A DNA stretch of 64,000 nt. Origin: Pedobacter endophyticus (GTDB lineage: Bacteria; Bacteroidota; Bacteroidia; Sphingobacteriales; Sphingobacteriaceae). Location: positions 4,464,001-4,528,000 of the forward strand of contig NZ_CP064939.1 in assembly GCF_015679185.1 (NCBI RefSeq), written 5' to 3'. Each line of letters opens with the position of its first letter. Position 1 is the first letter of the stretch. The translations under genes were made by a program, and so were the position numbers. Below the pieces are notes generated by a model, which saw only the letters and a list, made by a program, of their open reading frames with translations, searched no databases and was not told the DNA's origin. Below, piece after piece: positions 9,941-17,690 of the stretch.

Positions 9941-11845
9941 ATGAAAAATAAATATATTTTAGCATTTCTATTCGTGATGGGATTATCTACCTCATGCAAG
10001 AAATTTTTAGATACCGAACCAACAGATTTTTATACTCCTTCAAATTATTATGAAACTGCAGCACAATTGCAGGTTGGGCTCAATGGAATTTATAGCAATA
10101 TGATGTATGGGCCGATGTATGGGCAGGTTTTAAATTTTAATTTTACCAGTGCCACTGATGAAATGTTGCCGAACATCTCGGTAAATGGCGATAACCGTGG
10201 TTTATACTATTCATACGATGCAGGGCATAACAATGTAGCTGGAGTATGGCGCTGGCCGTATATAGGAATCAATAATGCAAATGTGCTACTTGATAACATC
10301 AATAAACCCACCATGAATGAAAAAGAACGGGGCTATATTAAAGGCCAGGCCTTGTTTTTAAGAGCGTTTAATTATTTTATCCTTACCACCCATTTTGGCG
10401 GAGTTCCTATTGTTTTGCACTCACCAGGTATCGCCGACACTAATATCCCCGCCGCCTCACAAGTTGAAGTATATGAGCAAATTGTTGCCGATTTAAAAGA
10501 AGTAGCAATTTTATTGAAAGGCCGAACAGCAAGTAATTTGGGTTATAATGACCAGGTTACTATTACCGCAGTGCACGCGATGCTGGCTCGGGTATATTTG
10601 CATTGGGCTGGTTTCCCTACTAAGGATGTCAGCAAATACGCTGATGTGATTGTTTATGCGGATAGTGTAATTAATTCTGGTTTACACGATCTTAACCCCG
10701 ATTATAAACAGGTTTTCATTAATTTATGTCAGGATAAGTACGACGTAAAGGAAAATATTTTGGAATGGGGTTCTGCAGGGGCTGCTGCGGGTGTTGCCAA
10801 TAAAGGAGGGAACGATATCGGAAATTTTGTTGGTATAAATTCATCCCTGTATTTTGTTAATAACGTTCCAGATCCCTCATCTTACTTGTCGGCCGGATGG
10901 GTAAGTATTACCAAAAAGTTATTCGATAGTTATGAAGTTGTCCCAACCAGTACCTTGGTTAATAAAGCATCGCTCGATACACGGAGAGATTGGAATTGCG
11001 CAGATTACATTTACGCGATCAATAATGGCACATCAACCAGGTATAAGCTAAATAGAAATAACCCTTGGCAAATGCCTTGTGGCAAGTTTAGAAGAGAATA
11101 TTGTCCGCAAGAAATTAGAATAAACGGTTCCTACAATATTAACTGGCCTGTAATTCGCTATTCTGATGTTTTGCTGATGAAAGCAGAAGCAGAGAATCAG
11201 GTCAACGGGCCAACTACTGCGGCATACGATGCCATTAATCTGGTAAGGAAAAGAGGATATGGCACCATGTATGGCAATATTGTAAAAGATATTACCGTAG
11301 AAAATGGCGGTTCTGGTTATTCAACGGCTAACCCACCAGAAGTAACTATTAGTGGAGGAGGGGGATCGGGCGCTACAGGTATTGCCATTGTTTCTGGTGG
11401 AAAGGTAACTGGCGTTAAATTAACAAGCAGAGGCAGTTTAACCACCAGCGGCCCATATTTCAGTTCGGCGCCAACGGTAACAATTGCTGCCCCAACAACC
11501 GGGGTAACCGCTACCGCTACCGCAACCATTACCAATGGTACAGAATACCTACTTACACCCGGATTAAGTAAAGCTGATTTTCAATTGGCAGTAAGAGATG
11601 AAAGAATGAGGGAATTGTGTTTTGAAGCTTATAGAAGGACTGATTTAGTTCGATGGGGGAACTTTGTTGGCGATATGCGGGAGTTTGCCAACTATGCATC
11701 TGCAAATGGCATTAGCGTTTCGTCAACCGGAAATCCGAATGGTTACCAGGGCATTTCTGGAATTACTTCAAGACATTTGCTTTTACCTAAGCCAACCTAC
11801 GAACTTAACTTAAATAAAGCCTTGGTCCAAAATCCTGGGTATTAA
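9941..11845 (+). CDS. susD: SusD/RagB-family glycan-binding lipoprotein with inserted Gly-rich domain
   Basis: Surface lipoprotein that caps the SusC barrel and binds glycan. I chose the ATG at 9941 (MKNKYILAF) over an in-frame ATG at 9908 inside the susC tail, because it gives a short signal peptide with lipobox STSC followed by KKFLDTEP, typical of SusD. The TPR-like SusD fold is recognisable (RAFNYFILTTHFGGVPIV; C-terminal RDERMRELCFEAYRRTDLVRWG). About residues 449-536 are unusual: a Gly/Ser/Thr/Val-rich segment with NGGSGY and SGGGGSGATG motifs interrupts the region between KRGYG and the TPGLSKADF helix. This resembles small beta-repeat modules of other surface proteins and is extra to the usual SusD core. 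Length is about 634 residues against the usual 500-600. Confidence 0.93.
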   Translation: MKNKYILAFLFVMGLSTSCKKFLDTEPTDFYTPSNYYETAAQLQVGLNGIYSNMMYGPMYGQVLNFNFTSATDEMLPNISVNGDNRGLYYSYDAGHNNVAGVWRWPYIGINNANVLLDNINKPTMNEKERGYIKGQALFLRAFNYFILTTHFGGVPIVLHSPGIADTNIPAASQVEVYEQIVADLKEVAILLKGRTASNLGYNDQVTITAVHAMLARVYLHWAGFPTKDVSKYADVIVYADSVINSGLHDLNPDYKQVFINLCQDKYDVKENILEWGSAGAAAGVANKGGNDIGNFVGINSSLYFVNNVPDPSSYLSAGWVSITKKLFDSYEVVPTSTLVNKASLDTRRDWNCADYIYAINNGTSTRYKLNRNNPWQMPCGKFRREYCPQEIRINGSYNINWPVIRYSDVLLMKAEAENQVNGPTTAAYDAINLVRKRGYGTMYGNIVKDITVENGGSGYSTANPPEVTISGGGGSGATGIAIVSGGKVTGVKLTSRGSLTTSGPYFSSAPTVTIAAPTTGVTATATATITNGTEYLLTPGLSKADFQLAVRDERMRELCFEAYRRTDLVRWGNFVGDMREFANYASANGISVSSTGNPNGYQGISGITSRHLLLPKPTYELNLNKALVQNPGY

Positions 11846-11867
11846 TGAATCTCAATATTTAAACAAC

Positions 11868-12791
11868 ATGAAATATCTACTCAATACATGTTTATTTGCA
11901 AGTTTGCTTTTCGGCGCTTGCAAAAAGGAACTTAGCACAGATGCTCCCTCGGTTAACGTTGCCCTAAACAATGCCCGTTCTAATATAGGCGATACATTAG
12001 TTTTTAAACTCGGCGACACCTGTAGGTTTGCTTTTGATGGCTATGCAGATAATATCGTTTTTTGGGCAGGGACCAATAAAAATAAGTATGAGTTCAAAGA
12101 TAGGGCAATGGAGCTGGGTATTCCGACTTTGTCCTTTACCTCAACCGCTCAATGGGGTTCGCAGAATAATACCTTACAGGTTTTAGCAACAAATAAGCTT
12201 CCAGCTCTCGATTCAGTTACCGTAGTAAATGCAAACTGGACGAATATTACTTCCCGTACACCATTGGCAACAAGCGCTACAGCAGTTAATACCGGCAGCG
12301 TTAACCTGAGTGATTTGGTAAGTAATGAAAATGATTCGCTCTTTATTGCTTTTAAGTATACAGGAACCACTGGTTCAACACAGAGAACCTGGGTAATTAG
12401 CAATTACACAGTAAATAATGTGCTGCCAGGGTATTCTTTCAACCTGGCATCCTTAGCTAGCGATAATGTTTTTTGGACCCGATATGGAAATGTCTGGACC
12501 CCGACTAACGCAAGATGGGTTGCGACAACTAATGCATTAACCATTGTGGGTGGAGGTGTAACCGCTCCATCAAATACCAGTTGGATTGTAAGTAAGCCCA
12601 TGTACGTTGGTCGTGTTTCTCCAGATATTCCAACGGCTATCGTAAAAAACATCACAGCATCTGCAACTACTGCTTACGAATACAAATATGCTTCAGTTGG
12701 TAAGTATAAAGCAACATTTGTTTTCTACAATACTACCCTAAGTGAGAATAAATTAGAAGTAAAGGAATTTAACATTAAGATTGTGATGTAA
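11868..12791 (+). CDS. DUF5017-type surface lipoprotein (SusE/F position)
   Basis: A 307-residue lipoprotein with lipobox FGAC at residues 15-18. The stretch around residues 50-75 (FDGYADNIVFWAG, then KYEFKDR) is the hallmark of DUF5017, a family found third in susCD operons. It starts 22 bases after susD and is probably co-transcribed. By position it is a surface glycan-binding protein like SusE or SusF, helping to hold substrate for import. This role is inferred from position; the domain itself has no assigned reaction. A strong hairpin with a T-rich tail follows at 12874. Confidence 0.8.
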   Translation: MKYLLNTCLFASLLFGACKKELSTDAPSVNVALNNARSNIGDTLVFKLGDTCRFAFDGYADNIVFWAGTNKNKYEFKDRAMELGIPTLSFTSTAQWGSQNNTLQVLATNKLPALDSVTVVNANWTNITSRTPLATSATAVNTGSVNLSDLVSNENDSLFIAFKYTGTTGSTQRTWVISNYTVNNVLPGYSFNLASLASDNVFWTRYGNVWTPTNARWVATTNALTIVGGGVTAPSNTSWIVSKPMYVGRVSPDIPTAIVKNITASATTAYEYKYASVGKYKATFVFYNTTLSENKLEVKEFNIKIVM

Positions 12792-12873
12792 AAAACCTCA
12801 ATTTGGACTACACAGATTGCCAAAAATACCGCTTTAATACAAAAGCCAGGTTGGTTGGCCACACATTAAAAGC

Positions 12874-12904
12874 AAGGTCGTCATTACGGTGACGACCTTT
12901 GTTT
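12874..12904 (+). terminator. Rho-independent terminator after the susCD-DUF5017 operon
   Basis: Perfect 10-bp stem AAGGTCGTCA/TGACGACCTT with a 6-base loop (12884-12889), followed by TGTTTG. It lies 83 bases after the DUF5017 stop. Confidence 0.75.
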
Positions 12905-13357
12905 GAATACTTCATAAAATATTGTACTGCTGCTGTAAGTGCTTAGGGTTTTAAGCAAGCCCATCTGTTCACTAAAAACTAAAAAATGTTAAACGGAGTC
13001 ATCACCATGGCTTATGGTTTCAATACACGCTTGAGAACCGTTTTGCTGTGCTTGTTCAGAATTTTCACCCTTTTTGTTAAGGATTTTACGCTTTTGGTAC
13101 GCTCATAAAGTAATAATTTTGGTTTAACCGAATATTTTTTAAATGAAGCTATTATCCGCTAAGGATCCACAAAAGGAAATAATCCATGTCATTTAAGGAT
13201 TTCACCACCGAATTAAAACTGAAAATCGCTAACATTAATAGGCGATGTGGCATTCACTTGAGGGAAAGAACCATTAAGCGGAGAAATTAAAAAGATATAG
13301 CTCTCAGGCCAAACACAAAGTAGATTGATACTGAGGTTAATCGGTTAGTTTGAGGTC

Positions 13358-13380
13358 GCCGCTACTGTGGCGGCTTTTTT
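13358..13380 (+). terminator. Terminator-like hairpin immediately before the GH29 gene
   Basis: GCCGC/GCGGC stem with a 7-base loop, followed directly by six T. It ends only 24 bases before the GH29 start codon, too close for a full promoter to fit between. It may stop read-through from upstream, or act as an attenuator in the GH29 leader. Confidence 0.55.
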
Positions 13381-13404
13381 GAGCCATTCACAAAACAATT
13401 AGAT

Positions 13405-14916
13405 ATGAAAAAATTTTGTATATTATTTTTACTGTTATTCGCCATTGGTGCAAACGCACAGCAACGAAATCTTGTAAAAATTAATAAGAACGACGATGAA
13501 AAAACCATCATTGCCAAAGCGGCCAATGTAGTTCCATCGGCAAGGCAGTTGCGTTGGCAAGAGCTGGAGTTGACGGCCTTTTTTCATTTTGGGATCAACA
13601 CATTCACCAATAGAGAATGGGGCGATGGCAAAGAGGATATTTCGCAGTTTAACCCGGCGCAGCTTGATGCCGAACAATGGGTTAAAACGGTAAAAAACGC
13701 GGGCTTTAAACAAGTAATTATTACGGCGAAGCACCATGATGGATTTTGCCTTTGGCCAAGCAAATTTACCAGGCACACCATCGCAAATACACCTTACAAA
13801 GATGGTAAGGGCGATATTGTAAAAGAGGTTGCCGATGCCTGTAAAAAGTATGATGTGGGTTTTGGTGTTTACCTGTCTCCCTGGGACAGAAACTCTCCCG
13901 ACTATGGTTCTGATGCCTATAACACGTATTTTGTAAACCAGCTTACGGAGCTTTTAACCCAATACGGACAGGTTGACGAGGTTTGGTTTGATGGCGCAAA
14001 CGGCGAAGGACCAAACGGAAAGAAGCAAGTTTACGATTTCAACAGCTGGTATTCGCTCATCCGTAAGCTTCAGCCGCAGGCAGTTATTGCCGTTCAAGGC
14101 CCCGATGTACGTTGGGTTGGAACCGAAACGGGCGTTGGCCGTGAAACCGAATGGAGCGTTTTGCCTATTGCAGAGCAAAGTCAGGAAAAGATTGCCGAAT
14201 CGTCTCAAAAAGATATCAATGTTATTCCCGGCGTTTTGGGCAGCTATAAAGATCAGGATCGGGGGAGCCGCCCCAAAATTAGAAACGCTGCTGGCTTGGT
14301 TTGGTACCCTGCAGAAACCGATGTAAGCATTCGCCCGGGCTGGTTTTACCATCCCGCAGAAAACCCAAAGGTTAAAACAGCCGATCAATTGATGAATATC
14401 TACTTCACTTCGGTGGGTAGAAACGGTGTGCTGCTGTTAAACATTCCACCAAACACCGCGGGCTTGATTGCAGAAAGCGACGTAAAAAACCTAAACGCTT
14501 TTTCAGAGAAGATGCAAGCCACTTTTAGCAATAACCTGGCAAAAAAAGCGATAGTGAAAGCTACTTCTGGTAAAAACACAGAAACGCTTTTTGACGGAAA
14601 ACTAAACACTTATTTCACCACATCTAAAAAAGACACAACGGCTACGCTCGAATTTAAGTTTGATAAAAGCATTAAGTTTAATGTGTTGGCGCTTCAAGAA
14701 AATATCAGCGTTGGACAAAGGATAGAAAAATTTTCGGCCGAGTATTTCGACGGCCATCATTGGATTGCTTTTGCCTCGGGCACGACCGTAGGCTATAAAA
14801 GGTTGTTAAAACTTGAGGAGATAAATACCAATCGTGTGCGGTTCAATATTTTATCATCACGATTGAACCCCACACTGGCCGAATTTGGTCTTTACTTTTT
14901 AGCGCCAACAAAATAA
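13405..14916 (+). CDS. Alpha-L-fucosidase, GH29, with C-terminal F5/8-type module
   Basis: Secreted or periplasmic enzyme of 503 residues that removes terminal alpha-L-fucose. The signal peptide ends near ANAQ (residue 19). The GH29 barrel spans about 45-360: FFHFGINTFT (59-68), KHHDGFCLWPSK (109-120) and EVWFDGANGEG, where Asp196 fits the GH29 nucleophile. The overall pattern resembles the subfamily acting on branched alpha-1,3/1,4-fucose, but that is not certain. A beta-rich F5/8 (CBM32-like) module follows (about 385-500). It is the first of the run of catabolic genes. The nearest upstream signal is a terminator-like hairpin, so it needs its own promoter or read-through. Confidence 0.92.
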   Translation: MKKFCILFLLLFAIGANAQQRNLVKINKNDDEKTIIAKAANVVPSARQLRWQELELTAFFHFGINTFTNREWGDGKEDISQFNPAQLDAEQWVKTVKNAGFKQVIITAKHHDGFCLWPSKFTRHTIANTPYKDGKGDIVKEVADACKKYDVGFGVYLSPWDRNSPDYGSDAYNTYFVNQLTELLTQYGQVDEVWFDGANGEGPNGKKQVYDFNSWYSLIRKLQPQAVIAVQGPDVRWVGTETGVGRETEWSVLPIAEQSQEKIAESSQKDINVIPGVLGSYKDQDRGSRPKIRNAAGLVWYPAETDVSIRPGWFYHPAENPKVKTADQLMNIYFTSVGRNGVLLLNIPPNTAGLIAESDVKNLNAFSEKMQATFSNNLAKKAIVKATSGKNTETLFDGKLNTYFTTSKKDTTATLEFKFDKSIKFNVLALQENISVGQRIEKFSAEYFDGHHWIAFASGTTVGYKRLLKLEEINTNRVRFNILSSRLNPTLAEFGLYFLAPTK

Positions 14917-14994
14917 GGTTACCCAATTTGATATGAAGATTCCTAAGCTTATAAATATTGGCTTTCCAATATGAATAACACATCGCAATCATTG

Positions 14995-15156
14995 CCGTTT
15001 GACTTCAGTCAACAGTTTAAAGAAATAATTAGAAAAAATTGAATAGGTCGACACATCACAATCTTTGCCGTTGACTTCAGTCAACGGTTTAAAAAAATTA
15101 GAAAAAATTGAATAGGTTAACACATTACAATCTTTGCCGTTGACTTCAGTCAACGG
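14995..15156. repeat. Three-unit array of CCGTTGACTTCAGTCAACGG palindromes
   Basis: Copies at 14995-15015 (degenerate), 15068-15087 and 15137-15156, period 69-73 bases. Each can fold as an 8-bp stem with a TTCA loop. The spacer repeats too (AGAAAAAATTGAATAGGT). The same palindrome occurs in the 54017-54521 array. The array fills most of the 272-base gap between the GH29 and GH35 genes, the last copy 32 bases before the GH35 start. Confidence 0.9.
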
Positions 15157-15188
15157 ATTAAAAAAAGAAAACAATAAAAAATAAGTAA

Positions 15189-17690
15189 ATGAAGATAATA
15201 GTAAAGTATTTATTGGTGATATGCTGTATCTGTTGTCCCTTTGCATCGAGCTTTGGGCAAAAGCAGTATGAAATCGATATTTCTAACCAAACGTATACTT
15301 TACAGCGTGACTTTTTAAAAATGGGCACAAATAAGTCTCCAAATGGCGATGTGCTTGCTTACAATAGCCTGTATCTGGTTAAGAACAACCAGCCGTGGTT
15401 TCCAATAATGGGCGAAATGCACTTTTCGAGGGTGGCCGAAAGCGATTGGGAATCGTCAATACTAAAAATGAAGACCAATGGCATCCAGATTATCTCCTCT
15501 TACATTTTTTGGAACCATCACGAAGAGAAACAAGGCATTTTTAATTGGAAAGACAATAATAACCTCAAAAAATTTCTCTCGCTTTGCAAAAAACACAACA
15601 TGTACGTTTGGTTACGCCCGGGCCCTTGGGTACATGCCGAAGCACACTACGGCGGTTTCCCAAATTGGTTGATTGATAAGAAAATTGCCCTCAGAAGCAA
15701 TGATCAAACCTACTTAAAGTATTGCGATTTATTTTTTAAGGCCATTGCCCAACAGATCAACGGGTTTTACTTTAAAAATGGCGGGCCGATTATTGGCGTT
15801 CAAATTGAGAATGAATACGCGTTTAAGGCACTGGAAAAATACGAGCACATGAAAACGTTGAAACGTATGCTCATAGCAGCTGGCTTTGATGTTCCGTATT
15901 ACTCCGCTTTTTCTTCTGGGCCCGATAATCAAGACGAGTTTTTGTACATGCTCGGATCGTACCCCGATAGCCCTTGGGCACAGCACACCAAGAAAATGTT
16001 CAAGCCCATGTTTTTTATCAAGCAGTTAGAGGGCGACAGCGACATCGGGTCGGATCTTTTTGGTCAGGTTGATACCAAAGTACGAAACACCTACCCGAAA
16101 CTTTCTGCAGAACTGGGCTCTGGCATGCAGGTAACTTATCACAGGCGAGTGGTGGTAAGCCCCAATGATGTGGTAGGTACGGCCTTTGTTAAAGTGGCCA
16201 GCGGACTTAACGGTTTGGGTTATTATATGTTTCATGGTGGCGTAAACCCGGTAGGCGAAACCACGCTGCAAGAAAGCCGGGAAACCAATTACCCCAATGA
16301 CGTGCCGATTAAAAATTACGATTTTCAATCTCCCGTGGGTGCAATGGGTTTATTGCCCAAAAGTTATAACGAATTTAGGCTATTTCACTTGTTTTTGAAC
16401 GATTTTGGTAGTCAGTTGGCCAAACAGAAAGCCTTTTTTCCTTCAGAACTGGTTAAAAGTTATTTCAGCTATGATACCGTTCAAACATCCATCAGGGTAC
16501 ACGATAATAGCGGCTTCATTTTTCTATCTAATTACCAGCGTTTTGTAAACCTTGATGAAGTAAACAGTTTTCAATTAACAGTTATTGATAAGAACAGTAC
16601 AGAAAAAGTTCCTTCGCAGCCCGTAAAATTTGCCGCAAACAGCTTTTCGATATGGCCATACAATTTAAAAATCAATAAGGCAACGCTGCATTATGCAACG
16701 GCGCAACCCTTATGCATAATAGCTAATCCACAGCAAAAAACATTCGTTTTCTTTGGCGATGGCGAATGCGAGTTTGTTTTCGACAGCCAAAATGTAAGGG
16801 AGATTAAAAAAGCAGGCAATACGAAGGTAACCAGCGATAATCGCTATTTTAAAGTGGCAATGACCGGCAGCGACGAATCTTTTGATGTTGTAGATACCGA
16901 GAATCAGAGCATCAGAATTGTGCTTTTATCGCGAGGTAGCGCACTCAAGGCAAGCAAGGTTAAAATGAACAACCAAGAGCTGCTAATTTTGAGCGATGCC
17001 AATGTAACCAGTCAAAACAATCAAATTTCGATCGAGGATTTAAGTGACAATGGAATAGTTGATTTGAGGGTTTATCCATCAACACCCTCAACCACACTAA
17101 CGGCGCTTTCAAAATCGTTTACCATTAAAACGGTTGATGCAAAATCAATCTTCAATCGCTTCACCATAGCGCCCAACGAGCCCGCAAAGGGAAACGTAAG
17201 TTTCGTGCATGATAAAAGCGCCTACCCAATAAAAGAGGCCGAACGATTGAGGGATTCTGTATTAGCGAAGTATGCGCAGGGCAAATATTTCAATGCCAGC
17301 CAGCCCGGGCCGATTTACCAATACAATTTTAAGAACCTGCCAGAACAAAATTTATATCGGTTAAACTTTAAGGTAAACCAAAATGCAAACATCAAAAACT
17401 GGGTGCTGAATATGCATTATGCGGCCGATGTAATGGCGCTTTACAAAAATAAAAAGTTGGCTTACGATCAGTTTAATTACAACAACAACTGTGCGTATAA
17501 ACTTAACGAATCTGATTTTGAGGCTAGTAACCAGTGGCTTTTGCAGCTAAGCCCCTTTAAGGCAAATTACGATATCTACGTTGAAGACGACGTTAAGCCC
17601 GATAAAGAAAAGGCGTGGAATAGAGCCATACTGAATTCAGCTGAGCTAAAGCCCAGCTGGCAGTACAACATCAAATTAAATAACAAATGA
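15189..17690 (+). CDS. Beta-galactosidase, GH35 family
   Basis: An 833-residue secreted glycosidase; the signal peptide ends near FGQ (residue 24). The GH35 (clan A) barrel is shown by FPIMGEMHFSRV (71-82), FWNHHEEKQGIFNW (107-120), WLRPGPWVHAE (141-151) and VQIENEYAF (204-212), with Glu209 as predicted acid/base. The nucleophile is probably the Glu in LSAELGSG. It would release terminal galactose, or a related sugar, from side chains. The final ATG/TGA overlaps the next start by four bases (ATGA at 17687), so the two are translationally coupled. Exact linkage specificity cannot be read from sequence. Confidence 0.88.
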   Translation: MKIIVKYLLVICCICCPFASSFGQKQYEIDISNQTYTLQRDFLKMGTNKSPNGDVLAYNSLYLVKNNQPWFPIMGEMHFSRVAESDWESSILKMKTNGIQIISSYIFWNHHEEKQGIFNWKDNNNLKKFLSLCKKHNMYVWLRPGPWVHAEAHYGGFPNWLIDKKIALRSNDQTYLKYCDLFFKAIAQQINGFYFKNGGPIIGVQIENEYAFKALEKYEHMKTLKRMLIAAGFDVPYYSAFSSGPDNQDEFLYMLGSYPDSPWAQHTKKMFKPMFFIKQLEGDSDIGSDLFGQVDTKVRNTYPKLSAELGSGMQVTYHRRVVVSPNDVVGTAFVKVASGLNGLGYYMFHGGVNPVGETTLQESRETNYPNDVPIKNYDFQSPVGAMGLLPKSYNEFRLFHLFLNDFGSQLAKQKAFFPSELVKSYFSYDTVQTSIRVHDNSGFIFLSNYQRFVNLDEVNSFQLTVIDKNSTEKVPSQPVKFAANSFSIWPYNLKINKATLHYATAQPLCIIANPQQKTFVFFGDGECEFVFDSQNVREIKKAGNTKVTSDNRYFKVAMTGSDESFDVVDTENQSIRIVLLSRGSALKASKVKMNNQELLILSDANVTSQNNQISIEDLSDNGIVDLRVYPSTPSTTLTALSKSFTIKTVDAKSIFNRFTIAPNEPAKGNVSFVHDKSAYPIKEAERLRDSVLAKYAQGKYFNASQPGPIYQYNFKNLPEQNLYRLNFKVNQNANIKNWVLNMHYAADVMALYKNKKLAYDQFNYNNNCAYKLNESDFEASNQWLLQLSPFKANYDIYVEDDVKPDKEKAWNRAILNSAELKPSWQYNIKLNNK

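Larger units (their letters stand above)
12792..13404 (+). other. 613-base gap between the susCD operon and the glycosidase genes
   Basis: Contains two terminator-like hairpins (12874-12904 and 13358-13380). A tiny frame at 13007-13108 (33 codons, preceded by GGAG) encodes a hydrophobic peptide of no recognised family. I could not identify an insertion-sequence remnant or any conserved protein here. Confidence 0.5.

Noticed and set aside
14989..15246. Open frame of 85 codons on the minus strand
   Set aside because: Its repeated LTEVNGKDC pattern comes from the palindrome array itself, and it runs into the GH35 signal-peptide region.
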